From Salinisphaera sp. LB1 (GTDB lineage: Bacteria; Pseudomonadota; Gammaproteobacteria; Nevskiales; Salinisphaeraceae), in assembly GCF_003177035.1 (NCBI RefSeq), contig NZ_CP029488.1, positions 4,077,709 to 4,141,708 of the forward strand: DNA of 64,000 nt, given 5' to 3'. This document shows positions 19,401 through 30,991 of the stretch, one piece after another (positions within the stretch are counted from its first letter, which is position 1; the number at the start of each line of letters is the position of its first letter). The notes beneath the pieces were generated by a model. It was given only the letters and a program-made list of their open reading frames with translations. It searched no databases and had not been told where the DNA came from. A program made the translations under genes and the position numbers.

Positions 19401-20907
19401 CCAATCCGAACGCCGAAATCCAGGTCAAGCTGGTCTCTGCGCCGGGCGTCGGTACGATTGCCGCCGGCGTGGTCAAGGCCGGCGCCGATGCCATTCTCAT
19501 CGCCGGTGATGCCGGCGGCACCGGTGCGGCGGCCAAGACCTCCATCAAATCCGCCGGCTTGCCGTGGGAACTGGGGCTGGCCGAAGCCCAGCAGGTGCTG
19601 GTGGCCAATCGGCTGCGCTCGCGCGTCCACCTGCGAACCGACGGCGGTCTCAAGACCGGTCGCGACGTCGTGGTTGCCGCCCTTCTAGGCGCGGAAGCCT
19701 ACGGTTTCGGCATGGCCGCGGTGATTGCCGTGGGCTGCATCATGCTGCGCAAATGCCACTGCAACACCTGCTCGGTCGGAGTCGCCACCCAGGATCCGGA
19801 ATTGCGCAAGCTGTTCCCTGGCCAGCCCGAGCATATTGTCAACCTCATGCGTTTCATCGCGGCCGACGTACGCGGGCATTTGGCCGCCCTCGGCGCGCGC
19901 AGCCTGGACGAGATCATCGGCCGGGTCGATCTACTGGCACAAGTGGACGCGGATGCGGCCGACCTGCACGGCCTAAACCTGAGCTGCGTACTGCGGCAGC
20001 CCGAGGGCGACGACGACCGCCGTTGTCGGGCGCTGCCGCAGCAACGCGCCGCAGACCGCGTGGATACCGCGTTCATCGAACGCGCTCGGCCAGCACTGGA
20101 ACGCGGCGAATCCGTCACGATCAACGACTGCATCGACAACCGCGACCGCAGCGTCGGCACGCGCCTCAGTTATTGGCTGACCCATCGCCACGGCAGTGCG
20201 GGCCTGCCGGACGCCACCCTGCGTCTTGTTCTGGACGGCGTTGCGGGCCAAAGCCTGGGTGCCTTCGTCAACCGCGGCATACAAATCCAAGTGATTGGTG
20301 CAGCCAACGATTACGCCGGCAAGGGTTTGTCCGGCGGGCGCCTCATCCTGCGCGCGCCCGCCGACGCCGGTTTTGATCCTGACGCCAGCGTCATTCTCGG
20401 TAACGCCGCGCTCTACGGCGCCACCGGCGGTGAGTTCTATGCCCAGGGTGCGGCCGGCGAACGCTTTGGCGTGCGCAATTCCGGCGTCCTGGCGGTGGTG
20501 GAAGGATGCGGCGATCATGCCTGCGAGTACATGACCGGCGGCGCGGTGCTGATCCTCGGCCGCCTCGGGCGTAACTTTGCGGCCGGCATGAGCGGCGGGG
20601 AGGTCTTTCTGCCGGCCGATGCGCACGCTGCGCTCGATTCATTGGACGACGGTTTTCAGGTCGAGGCGCTCTCAGAACCGCGCGATCTCGCGCTCGTCGA
20701 GCGGTTGCTGCGCAACCAGTCGTATTACACCGGCAGCCGGATCGCCGATGATCTGTTGGTGCAATGGCCGGACCGCGCTGAACGGCTGTGCAAGATCACC
20801 CCGGTCGGTTATGCCGAGGCCGTCGCTGAACAAGTCGCGGCGGGCAACGACCCGCGTGTGGCCTTGCCGCCGGCTGCCGGGGACGCTGTCGCTGACGGGG
20901 AGACATC

Positions 20908-20911
<4 letters not shown>
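16436..20911 (+). CDS. gltB: glutamate synthase [NADPH], large subunit
   Basis: A 1491-residue subunit that transfers the amide nitrogen of glutamine to 2-oxoglutarate. Domains in order: class-II glutamine amidotransferase with its N-terminal nucleophile Cys at residue 17 (NCGVGAVVDLQG; a short leader must be removed), central domain about 460-740, FMN-binding synthase domain about 830-1200, and the GXGXG beta-helix at the C-terminus. The 3Fe-4S ligands are in CIMLRKCHCNTCSVG. It overlaps gltD by four bases (ATGA). The frame is intact across 4.5 kb. Confidence 0.96.
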
Positions 20912-22406
<1,495 letters not shown>

Positions 22407-22410
<4 letters not shown>

Positions 22411-22868
22411 CGTGGCCGGGGCTCGCCATCGCCGTACACCTACTGGCGGTCCTATGGTGGATCGGTGGCCTCGCGTTCGTGACGTTGGTGCTGCTGCCCG
22501 CGCTGCGTGCCGAGTTCAACGACCAATCACACGCCCTGCTGAGCGCCATCGAACGCCGTTTCGCACCGCAAGCACGCCTGGCAGTGGTCCTGGTCGGCGC
22601 TTCGGGGATCTATCTCCTGTGGGCTTTTGATCTGTGGCGGGTCCTGGGTCAACTATCGTTCTGGTGGCTGGACGCGATGATCGGCTACTGGCTTGTCTTC
22701 GCGATGATCCTCTTCGTGATTGAACCCTTGGGGGTTTTACAGCGCCTGATTTTTGTCGGGCAGGATCCGGCGATCGCATGGCGACGTTTCCACGCGCTGC
22801 ACGCTGTGTTGTTGGGTCTGGCTGTGATCATCATCGCCGCCGCCACCGCCGGTAGCCATGGCTTCTGA
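22407..22868 (+). CDS. CopD-like membrane protein, four predicted helices
   Basis: A 153-residue integral membrane protein with four hydrophobic segments (about 5-28, 52-72, 82-102, 126-147). His residues at HLLAVLWWIGGL and in HALHAVLLGLAV lie in membrane-facing positions, as in the CopD or cytochrome-b561-like four-helix proteins that bind heme or copper. It overlaps the gltD stop (ATGA), so it is translated with glutamate synthase, although no functional link is known. Family assignment is by pattern only. Confidence 0.7.
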
Positions 22869-22973
22869 ATGGTGCTCGCCTGGCGAAGTCGCCCGCACGC
22901 GCCTGCTTGCAAGCATAAAGGCGTACCCGCGATGCTTTTCGAATACCCCATAACAAAGACGAGGCGCGAACCC

Positions 22974-23447
22974 ATGACCGATTCATCGATTGAAAGCGAT
23001 CTCTTGACAGAGGCCTTCTTCACAGGACTGCCGCCAACGGCGATCACATTTCTGGCCGGCTGCGCCAGTCAGCGACAAATCCACAAGGACGACATTCTGT
23101 TTCATCATGGCCAGCGCGCCGACCGGTTCTATCTGCTGCAACACGGCTGTATCAGCATCGAGGTCGTCGCCATCGAGGGCCCGTCACTCGAGTTGCAAAG
23201 CCTGGGCCCGGGCAAAATTCTGGGCTGGTCATGGCTGATCCCACCCTACTCTTGGCATTTCCAGGCCCGAGTCGAAGAACCGGGCCACGTCATTGAATTC
23301 GACGGAGAGGCGATCTTGGCGCATTGCGAAGCAGATGCCGAGTTCGGCTATGCATTGCTCAAACGCTTCTCCGCCCTGATGTCCCGGCGCTTGGAGTATG
23401 CCCGGGAAAAAATGATGAACGAATGGCGACCGCCTGGTTTTGCCTGA
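22974..23447 (+). CDS. cyclic-nucleotide-binding-domain protein without DNA-binding domain
   Basis: A 157-residue protein consisting of a single cNMP-binding jelly roll, with the cap segment ILFHHGQRADRFYLLQHGCISIE and the phosphate-binding-cassette region LGPGKILGWSWLIPPYSWHFQARV. It ends after the long helix (FSALMSRRLEYAREKMMNEW), where a Crp/Fnr protein would carry a helix-turn-helix; none is present. Stand-alone domains of this kind act as sensors on partner proteins. GAGG precedes the ATG; the longer frame from 22869 begins in a sequence with no ribosome site. It lies just before the ETF-quinone oxidoreductase remnant. Confidence 0.8.
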   Translation: MTDSSIESDLLTEAFFTGLPPTAITFLAGCASQRQIHKDDILFHHGQRADRFYLLQHGCISIEVVAIEGPSLELQSLGPGKILGWSWLIPPYSWHFQARVEEPGHVIEFDGEAILAHCEADAEFGYALLKRFSALMSRRLEYAREKMMNEWRPPGFA

Positions 23448-23473
23448 ATCCGACCGGTCCCCGGGAGGGACTC

Positions 23474-25052
23474 ATGACGAATATATCGCGCGATGTGACG
23501 GCCTGCGACGCACTGGTCGTCGGTGCGGGTCGGGCCGGCCTGGCCACCGCGATTCGTATCAAACCCAAAGATGCCGACAAACATGTCTGCGTGTTGGAAA
23601 AAGCCTCCGAAGTCGGCGCGCACAGCCTGGCCGGTGCCGTAATCGAGACCCGTCCGCTCGACGAGTTCCTGCCCGACTGGCGCGACGACCCGCCCTCGAT
23701 CTGCGTGGAAGCGGTCGCCGATGAATTCTGGATGCTGAAAAAAGACGGCGCACACAAACGACCGACACCGCCGCAGCAGAAAAACCATGGCAACGTCATC
23801 GTCTCGATCGCCAACATGATGGCCTGGCTGGCGCCCAAGGCCGAAGCGCTGGGGGTCGAAATCCACCCGGGTTTTTATGCAGCCGAAGCCGCGTTCGACG
23901 ACAACGGCGTAGTCAAGGGCGTGCGTACACCGGATATGGGCCTGGACCGCCAGGGCCACAAGAAAAACAGCTACGCGCCCGGCATCGAGATTCATGCCAC
24001 GATTACGATCTTAGCCGAAGGCTGTCGCGGCAACTGCACCAAGCAACTGATCAAACATTTCGAGCTCTACAAGGACTGCGACTCCCAGACCTACGGCATC
24101 GGCTTGAAGGAGCTCTGGAAAGAGCTGGAAGACCGCGCCCAGCCGGGCTTGATCCAGCACACCATCGGCTGGCCGTTGAGCAACGACACCCATGGCGGCA
24201 GCTTCATCTATCATCTGGACGACGACCGCATCGCCATCGGTTTCGCGGTTGGTCTCGATTATGCCGATCCACGTTTCAGCCCCTTCGAGGCATTCCAGCA
24301 GTTCAAGCATCATCCGAAGATCAAGCCGCTACTCAAGAGCGGCGACATTGTGTCGTTCGGTTCCCGTGCGCTGGTCGAGGGCGGCTGGCAGTCGTTACCG
24401 AAATGGAAATGCCCGGCGCGATCATCGTCGGCGACGCCGGCTGCGGCACGCTGAACGTGCCCAAGATCAAGGGCATCCATACCGCGATGCGCTCGGGCAT
24501 CATCGCCGCCGACCATATTGTCGCGACCGGCGAGGCCAAGGGCTACAACCCCGCACCGAGAACCTCCGATGTCGCCCGCGAATTCAAGCAAGTCCGCAAC
24601 ATCCGTCCAGGTCTCATGAAGGGCAAGTGGTTCGGTCTGGCCAACGCGGTCTGGGAAACCGCGGTCAAAGGCCGATCGCCCTGGACGCTGACCAATCACA
24701 CCGACCATCTCGCAACACAAAAACTATCTGAACTGGAAAGCGCCACGCCCGACGAAACGCAGGGCTATGGCAAGCGCGATCTGGCGCCGCGCGATCGGCT
24801 AGCCTCGTTGTATTACCGCCCAGGCCGAACACGACGAAGATCAGCCAGTGCATCTGCAGGTTGCCGACCCCGAAATCTGCGTGACCCGCTGCTCGGTCAA
24901 ATACGGCAACCCGTGCACCCGTTATTGCCCGGCGGCAGTCCATGAAATTGTCAAAGATTCACAGGGCGCGCTGGACCTCAAGATCAACGCCTTTCACTGC
25001 CGAAAATATCAACTGGATTACGTCGGAAGGCGGATCTATGCCAAATTGCTAT
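23474..25052 (+). pseudogene. electron-transfer-flavoprotein:ubiquinone oxidoreductase, broken
   Basis: The first 310 codons encode the FAD domain of ETF-QO: VVGAGRAGLATAIRI, CVLEKASEVGAHSLAGAVIE and YGIGLKELWKE. At about 24400 a base is missing (LPK, then MEMPGAIIVGDAGCGTLNVP in another frame), consistent with a lost A in an A run. A second shift near 24825 moves to the frame with EICVTRCSVKYGNPCTRYCPAAVHE. The expected last cluster motif is replaced by unrelated residues ending at a TAA, next to a transposase remnant. The enzyme normally links beta-oxidation and amino-acid dehydrogenases to the quinone pool. GGGAGGG precedes the ATG. Confidence 0.85.
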
Positions 25053-25069
25053 AATTTATGAACTTACCA

Positions 25070-25458
25070 CTCAAGCTATTCAGTATCCATGAGTTACGAA
25101 ACGTGATCGATGAGTTGAAGTGCACGAAGTACATGCGTCGCTTACCGCCGGGCACAAGCCAGTGGAACCGGATCGAACATCGGATGTGCCCTACATCACA
25201 AATAACTGCGACCGCTGACCTTTGATCAATCACGACGTGGCGGTCAATTTGATTGACTGAACCACAACGATCGACGAGCTCCATATTCGCTCGCAGCTGA
25301 CAAACGATACCTATGCGTCGGGGATCAAAGTCAGTGATTTCGGCTTGGTGATCAAGCACGACGCGTTTATCGAGACTGGAACTATCACTCGATTCTCCGG
25401 GTCCCTATCGACTTTTCACGGAACATTCAAGTTATTCTCACTGGAGTCCAAAATATGA
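25070..25458 (+). pseudogene. ISAzo13-type transposase, C-terminal remnant
   Basis: Fragments of the DDE transposase of the ISAzo13 (Rhodopirellula-type) group are legible in shifting frames: LPPGTSQWNRIEHRM, the RPLINHDVAVNLI-like segment and NDTYASGIKVSD. Several stops interrupt it. It covers the space where the C-terminus of ETF-QO should be, so its insertion may have cut that gene. No terminal repeats were identified. Confidence 0.55.
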
Positions 25459-25552
25459 TTCAGAGGTTGTCTTCCTCGGTTCGTAGGTCACAGGCAGCGC
25501 ACCACTTGCGCGAAGAACAGCCCACAGCGGCTGCGCATAGTACTCTGGCCAC

Positions 25553-26584
25553 GTGATGCCGATCCTCACCGACACGTTCAACCGACCGTTGCGGGATCTA
25601 CGTATTTCGCTAACCGATCGCTGTAATTTTCGCTGCACTTACTGCATGCCACGGGAACTGTTCGGCGCCGAGCATTTTTTCCTCCCGGGGAATGAGCTAC
25701 TCGATTTCGACGAAATCGAGCGGGTCAGCCGCATCGCCGCCGGATTGGGTGTGACCAAGTTGCGGCTGACAGGTGGCGAACCGTTGCTGCGCCGTAATAT
25801 CGATGTGCTTATCTCGCGTCTGGCGACGGTCAACGGTATAGACGATATCTGCCTTACCACCAACGGCTCTTTGCTGACTGCTAAGCGCGCCCGCGAGCTC
25901 AAGGCTGCCGGATTAAATCGCGTCACTCTGAGTCTGGATGCGATCGATGATCGAAGATTCAAGGCAATCAACGACGTCGGCTTCCCGACGTCCAAGGTGC
26001 TCGAGGCCATTGATAATGCGACCGGCGGTGGCCTGTCGCCGGTCAAGGTCAACTGCGTCATCCAACGCGGCGTGAATGACGATCAGATTTTGCCGATGGC
26101 CGAGGCCTTCCGACATACGGAGGTGGTGCTGCGCTTTATCGAATACATGGACGTCGGTGCCACCAACGGCTGGCGCTTGGACGATGTGGTGTCGGCCCGT
26201 GAAATCATGGACACCATCCGAACCCGTCATGCCATTACTCGGCAGCCGGCCACCCAGCCCGGTGAGACCGCTAACCGCTGGCGCTACGACGACGGCGCGG
26301 GCGAGATCGGCATCATCGCCTCGGTCTCGATGCCGTTTTGCGGCGGCTGCACGCGAGCGCGTCTGTCGGCTATTGGAGAACTCTATACTTGTCTATTTGG
26401 TCTGCGCGGCCACGACCTACGCACGTCGCTGCGCTCCGGTGCCACTGACGCGGACCTGGCTACTCTGCTTGGCAGCATCTGGAACATTCGTGACGATCGT
26501 TATTCCGAGCGCCGAAGCGAAGAAACGACTCATCGCCACGCGGGCTTTAACAGCCGCGTCGAGATGTCCTATATCGGGGGATAA
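25553..26584 (+). CDS. moaA: GTP 3',8-cyclase MoaA
   Basis: A 343-residue radical-SAM enzyme for the first step of molybdenum cofactor synthesis (GTP to 3',8-cyclo-GTP). The SAM cluster motif CNFRCTYC is near residue 25; the second cluster is made by CGGCTRARLSAIGELYTC near the C-terminus; the chain ends in the Gly-Gly tail MSYIGG needed for activity. The start may be the GTG at 25553 or the ATG at 25556; no good ribosome site is seen for either. It stands alone, without other moa genes, but fits a region with nitrate/nitrite metabolism because nitrate reductases need this cofactor. Confidence 0.93.
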   Translation: MMPILTDTFNRPLRDLRISLTDRCNFRCTYCMPRELFGAEHFFLPGNELLDFDEIERVSRIAAGLGVTKLRLTGGEPLLRRNIDVLISRLATVNGIDDICLTTNGSLLTAKRARELKAAGLNRVTLSLDAIDDRRFKAINDVGFPTSKVLEAIDNATGGGLSPVKVNCVIQRGVNDDQILPMAEAFRHTEVVLRFIEYMDVGATNGWRLDDVVSAREIMDTIRTRHAITRQPATQPGETANRWRYDDGAGEIGIIASVSMPFCGGCTRARLSAIGELYTCLFGLRGHDLRTSLRSGATDADLATLLGSIWNIRDDRYSERRSEETTHRHAGFNSRVEMSYIGG

Positions 26585-26983
26585 TCACCGCCGGCACGTC
26601 TTCCGCGATACAATCTCAACCACATCAATGACGTAGAGTACATCTGGGGCTCTACCGCAAAGTGCGCGTCCACATCCTGCAGCGCTACTTCAGACGTCAG
26701 AGCGCTCGATCGCCGCATGAAGAGGACAAACGGTGTGAGCCAACTCGAGCCGTGCATATTGTGTTGAGACCACACAATCGAAAACGTCCGGTCGACAACC
26801 CCAATGGGAAGTCGAAACAGCCTGCCATTCAACCCGTCTAAATCCTTCTACAGCTTGCATTCCCATAGAATTTCAAGACGCATCCGCGCACTGCGAAGCT
26901 AACGCTGGATTCGGGTATCTATTGCTCAAGCTCTTATTGATCCTGATGTCCGACGCCTGGGGTTTGTCCGGAAATGATTGCGT
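26585..26983. other. 399-base gap without recognisable gene
   Basis: Small open frames on both strands have no known motif. A basic plus-strand stretch could be a gene relic, but it cannot be assigned. No terminator or regulatory palindrome was recognised. Confidence 0.4.
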
Positions 26984-27319
26984 CTACGACTTTGCACGAT
27001 ACGCCGTACACCACCCGTCGGCGTTAACCAGCTTGCCACCGAAAATCTCACACGGGCCGTACTGATCACCGTCCTTGCCTCGGTAGAAGACGCAGTTGGC
27101 GCATACTTCGCCTTTCTTGTATCTGCTGGCCGTTTCCTGAGTCGCGTCTTCCCGATAGTGAAGCTGTTTGGCAAAGGCCCCATGCTCAGAAACCTTCGCC
27201 GGCGCCGCGAGCGCGACCGAATCCACAGCGCAGAATCCCAAAGCGATCGTTCCAACACAGGCACGCACGGCCGAAACCAGAAATTGGCGCCGTGACGGGT
27301 TTTCCACCTTGCTTTTCAT
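26984..27319 (-). CDS. high-potential iron-sulfur protein (HiPIP), Tat-exported
   Basis: A 111-residue periplasmic electron carrier. The N-terminus has a twin-arginine motif (SRRQFL) and hydrophobic core ending near ALAAPAK. The mature part holds the four cluster Cys in the HiPIP order (CANCVFY, then YGPCEIF, then ADGWCTAY). HiPIPs donate electrons at high potential to oxidases, photosynthetic centres or nitrite reductase. With nirK in the same neighbourhood and no c-type cytochrome seen, a donor role to NirK is a reasonable inference. The start at 27319 is chosen because the Tat signal begins there; the upstream extension is not signal-like. Confidence 0.9.
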   Translation of the reverse strand: MKSKVENPSRRQFLVSAVRACVGTIALGFCAVDSVALAAPAKVSEHGAFAKQLHYREDATQETASRYKKGEVCANCVFYRGKDGDQYGPCEIFGGKLVNADGWCTAYRAKS

Positions 27320-27415
27320 CAGTTCTCTCGTTCGCTGTTGAGAGTCAGGACGTCCGGCAAGCGGCGCACTATGCTTCCAGACAAGAGCAAACCATAGTCC
27401 GACCACAGCGCGACT

Positions 27416-28054
27416 CTATGCATTATCGGTCTCTAGCATCCGATCGGTGACACGAATAACCGCCGGATCGTCGGCGTGCTCGGTCAGCATCCGCCGAACC
27501 CTGTCTTGCCAAGCGGCGCCGAACGCCGCCTGTTGCTCGGCATCCGCGCGATTTTGCATCACGAGTGCCATCAACTCGTGCAGGTTGGCGGTAACCGGCA
27601 CCGCGTCCACATGAAACGCGACCGCCACCGCTGCGGCGGTATCAACACGGGTGACGCAAACCGTGTTTTCCTCAGATGTAGCACTTGTGGCGAAACTCAG
27701 CAGGCCGTTGCGCGCAAATCGGCCACCGATGCCTCTGAAGCCGCCATCACCCGCCGCGCCCGTCAATAGCGTGAATATTTGCGCAACCACGCCGACGGTG
27801 CCATGCGTGGCCGGTGCCGGCATATGTACGGCAATCGCACCGCGCTCAGCCGGGCCGCCCGGGTAGAGTGCGGCAAGCGCTGCGCGACCGGCCAGGAAAG
27901 CACCCGCCACGGTCGGGCAGGAATGCCCGGCCAACCGTACCGCGTCCTCATAGCGATACTCGATCAGGCCGGTATCGGTCGCGCCGAGCAGCTGTGCCAA
28001 AGGATCGCGCACCTGCACAGTTGGCGCATGGTCGAAAAATTCCGGGAAACTCAT
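27416..28054 (-). CDS. FmdE-like protein
   Basis: A 212-residue protein whose first half resembles the FmdE fold: a start helix, then LAGHSCPTVAGAFLAGRAAL, the metal-binding HxCP-type segment, and a later strand/helix region. The second half is helical. FmdE homologues are found near molybdenum formylmethanofuran dehydrogenase genes in archaea and as single genes in bacteria, where they bind metal and their role is unclear. Its position between HiPIP and OsmC, in a denitrification region, suggests a link to metal or cofactor handling. The family call rests on one motif, so it is moderate. Confidence 0.55.
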   Translation of the reverse strand: MSFPEFFDHAPTVQVRDPLAQLLGATDTGLIEYRYEDAVRLAGHSCPTVAGAFLAGRAALAALYPGGPAERGAIAVHMPAPATHGTVGVVAQIFTLLTGAAGDGGFRGIGGRFARNGLLSFATSATSEENTVCVTRVDTAAAVAVAFHVDAVPVTANLHELMALVMQNRADAEQQAAFGAAWQDRVRRMLTEHADDPAVIRVTDRMLETDNA

Positions 28055-28125
28055 TTCGGTTCTCGTTAGATAGTTATTGTTCGATAGATGCCGCTTAGCT
28101 CAGTCGCGATTGTGCATACACGCCA

Positions 28126-28551
28126 TTAGGATTCCAGCCTCGCCTCAAGGGTGATGTCAGCATTGAACAGCTTGGAGACCGGACAGCCCACTTTGGCACC
28201 ATCGGCCGCCGCCCCGAACGCCTCCTGATCGGCACCCGGTATCCGCGCATGTACGTCTAGATGTACCGAGGTAATCGTGAAGCCACCGTTGTCCGGCTCG
28301 ACGGTAACCGTCGCCGTGGTATCAATCCGCTCCGCCGTGAGACCCGATTCGCCCAGTACCAGCGACAGCGCCATGGAATAACAGCTGGCATGCGCCGCCG
28401 CCAACAGCTCTTCGGGACTGGTACCGGCTCGGTGTTCGAAGCGGTTACCAAAAGAATACGGTGCGCCAGAGATTAGTCCGCTTTCGGCAGAGATCGTCCC
28501 CTTGCCGTTCTTAATGCCGCCTTCCCAGACGGCTGCTGCATTACGCTTCAT
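28126..28551 (-). CDS. OsmC-family hydroperoxide reductase
   Basis: A 141-residue OsmC protein that reduces organic hydroperoxides with a Cys pair. The first Cys is in AAAHASCYSMALSLVLG near residue 59 and the second in KVGCPVSKLF near residue 124. The N-terminal AAAVWEGGIKNGKGTIS and the EELLAAAHASC context are typical. The start at 28551 gives the family length. An FNR-type palindrome ends 57 bases upstream, so it is probably induced with the denitrification genes. Confidence 0.92.
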   Translation of the reverse strand: MKRNAAAVWEGGIKNGKGTISAESGLISGAPYSFGNRFEHRAGTSPEELLAAAHASCYSMALSLVLGESGLTAERIDTTATVTVEPDNGGFTITSVHLDVHARIPGADQEAFGAAADGAKVGCPVSKLFNADITLEARLES

Positions 28552-28607
28552 CGGGATCTCGCCTTGTGATTTGTAACCAAGCGTAATGCAGGGCACGCGA
28601 GCAAACC

Positions 28608-28621
28608 TTGATGCGCATCAA
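28608..28621. promoter_or_regulatory. FNR/Dnr-type palindrome before the OsmC gene
   Basis: TTGATGCGCATCAA is a perfect TTGAT-N4-ATCAA site, 57 bases upstream of the OsmC start. Confidence 0.8.
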
Positions 28622-28708
28622 GCCGGCACTAGATTTCTCCGGGTATCAGGGCTATCAGCGCACCAACGCCACGCCCCGACTGACGCTGGGCGATTTTCGA
28701 CCCAATTC

Positions 28709-29758
28709 TTAGGACGGACCGCGCGCCGCGGATTTACCGGCCACCGCCATGTGCCGGAGCAGTCCGAACAGCGTGATCCCCCACGCCAGCAGGGCGAGAC
28801 AGAAAAAGATATCTGGAATGAACCACAAGAACGACAGCTTCATGGATCGACTCATGTGTTCGGTAGCAGCCGCGTACATGCCAAGGGGAAACACTAGTCC
28901 CCAATACAGCGGGTTATAGACGAGCGGAACACGTCGGATGACGTGCTGCCAGAAACCAAGCAACAACAGCAGTGGAATCCACCAACTCCCGACGGCCCAG
29001 TAGAACACCGTCATGCCCTCGAGAAACGGTCTTACTGAATGTAAATAAGGCGCGTGTGCGCTGTTCGTAATAAGTAGCGACCCGGCGAGTGTGGAGATCG
29101 CGGTCGCGCCCATATCGATCCAGTAGGTCGGCATCAGATCGGCCGGCACCAGTTCGAAAAAGAAATAGCGATAGAAGATGAGCGTGCTCACCCAGACATA
29201 GAGCATGCCGCCGGCCAGCCACATTGCCAGCGCAAGAAAATTCAAATCGAGCCGAAACGGTTGCGGCCAATGAGCGCCAATATCGGCTGCGAGCACTGCG
29301 ATCGACTGGGTGGCGACCACGATGAGCAACCAACCACCATTGATGCCGCTGGCGAGCGTTGACTTGTCCGACCTGATCGCCAGGCTCGCCAACACGGTAT
29401 AGCTCAAGCCAAGCCACAGCAGGCTGGCGAGCACAAAAAGTGCAGTCGCGACCCAATAGGCATATTCGATCGCCACGCACTGGCCGCCCAACACGCTGGT
29501 CGCCGCGATCCACGTAAAATAGCCTGGCCCGCGGGCCGCATCGGTCATATCGGCAAGCATGCGGCGGGTAAACCAGGTCAAGCGCAGACCATTGAGCAGC
29601 CATAGGACGGCGTAGAACACTCCGTTGAGGTATAACAGCGCACGGCCGACAAGATGCAGACCCAACATATGCGCGGCAATCGAAATGATGCCGGTCGCCA
29701 TCACCAGGGCAAAATATGCCGGCGGCAGATCGCGTGCGGCGGCGGTTAACAATTTCAC
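28709..29758 (-). CDS. tellurite-resistance/dicarboxylate transporter (TDT) family protein
   Basis: A 349-residue membrane protein with about ten hydrophobic segments. It begins with PPAYFALVMATGIISIAAHMLG, the hallmark start of TDT-family carriers (TehA, Mae1, SLAC1-like channels). Substrates in the family include malate, sulfite and other small anions; the substrate here cannot be told. The start is taken as GTG at 29758, preceded by GAGGGG; the longer frame from 29995 adds a stretch with no membrane or domain character. A degenerate TGATCCGGAT lies a short way upstream but lacks both palindrome ends. Confidence 0.85.
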   Translation of the reverse strand: MKLLTAAARDLPPAYFALVMATGIISIAAHMLGLHLVGRALLYLNGVFYAVLWLLNGLRLTWFTRRMLADMTDAARGPGYFTWIAATSVLGGQCVAIEYAYWVATALFVLASLLWLGLSYTVLASLAIRSDKSTLASGINGGWLLIVVATQSIAVLAADIGAHWPQPFRLDLNFLALAMWLAGGMLYVWVSTLIFYRYFFFELVPADLMPTYWIDMGATAISTLAGSLLITNSAHAPYLHSVRPFLEGMTVFYWAVGSWWIPLLLLLGFWQHVIRRVPLVYNPLYWGLVFPLGMYAAATEHMSRSMKLSFLWFIPDIFFCLALLAWGITLFGLLRHMAVAGKSAARGPS

Positions 29759-30167
29759 GAGGCACCCCTCGGCGATTAACCAATATGATCCGGATAGCCT
29801 ACCCGGCCGTACCGCTCGGATCATCGTCGCCGCGTCTCCCGTCATTCGGAAACCGTGTGAGGGAACCACCACATCGGTTTGAAACCCGATTCGCCCTTTA
29901 TCACCGTCACAAACGTTTCGGCTCGTTTCCGCCGGTGCCGTGGTGTGACCGGCACCGGCGGAACGCACCATGCCGCCGAATCGGGCTCCCGCCACGCCAG
30001 GCGCACGACACGGTTGCGCTATTTGACCACCATCTCACGCACCGCATTGCGGGCCGCTTTCCCATCGCGCTGATCCCGCAGCAAGCCGCCAAGTATTCCC
30101 TAGAATCAAGCAGCCTCTGATTCATGGCAAGGGTTTGCGACTCGGGTTTCAGATCGCAACGATAGCG
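29759..30167. other. 409-base gap without recognisable gene
   Basis: No frame shows a known motif. The stretch separates two minus-strand units and should contain the TDT gene promoter. Nothing else was recognised. Confidence 0.4.
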
Positions 30168-30950
30168 CTATTCAAATGGCTCGCGACCGGCAGCAATGTA
30201 CTCGAGCCGCGCGGCGTGCGCTGCCCGAGCTGCCCGATGCAGCGCCGGCCCGAACGAGATTCGGACCGGGTCGATGTCGACAAGCCGGGCAAAGCCCGGA
30301 CCGTGAGGCCGGCAAAGCAGGTTGATTCGCCCGTCGAAGGCTACCATCAATTCATTGATGGCCTGCTAGTCTTCGACAAGGATTGGGTAAATGCAGTCGG
30401 CACCGGACTCAAGGTAGCGCTGACCGCGCTGTATCGCCTCGGCGACCTGCTCGGCGGGCTCACCACGGCCCTGCGAGAACACATCCACGCGGGCCTTGAT
30501 GACCAGAACGACGCCCGCCGCGACTGCCGCTGCGCGAACTGCCGCCAGGTATTCCGCCTGGAGAACCGCATCGCGGAGACCGCCGGCACCGTGATCGGAA
30601 TCCTAGAGGTTACAACCGGCGGCGCCGAACGATTTCAGGCGCTCGACCAACTCCGCCGGCTCAAGTCCGTCGCCGGCCTCGGCATCGACGGTGACCGGCA
30701 GTGTCGTCACGCGTGCGATCCGCTTGGCCATATCGAACATCTCGCCTACCGGGGCTGCCTCGTGGTCGGCGTAGCCGAGAACCGCCGCAATGCCGGCACT
30801 GCCGGTCGCTATCGCTGCAAATCCAGCCTTCTCCACCGCCCGCGCGCTCGCGGCATCCCAGACGTTGGGCAGAATCAACAGGTTGCCGGGCCGATAATAC
30901 GAACGCAAAAGCTGCGCCTGTTCTGCCTGACTGGCGGCTGCTCGTATCAT
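30168..30950 (-). pseudogene. isocitrate lyase/PEP mutase-family enzyme with two in-frame TAG codons
   Basis: A 260-codon frame of the ICL/PEPM superfamily, open from ATG 30950 to TAG 30168 except for two in-frame TAG codons at 30603-30605 and 30366-30368. Motifs are LLILPNVWDAASARAVEKAGF, AIATGSAGIAAVLGYAD, VTVDAEAGDG and, past the first TAG, DSDHGAGGLRDAV, where the family has Glu before Asp-Ser. VIKARVDVF and the C-terminal half are also in frame. Two nonsense changes and no frameshift are unusual; amber readthrough would yield a full protein. Family members cleave or form C-C bonds of oxaloacetate-like substrates with Mg2+. Confidence 0.8.
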
Positions 30951-30991
30951 TACCGGCCTCCGACTAGTGGCCCGCGCCGGGCTCGGCGCGG

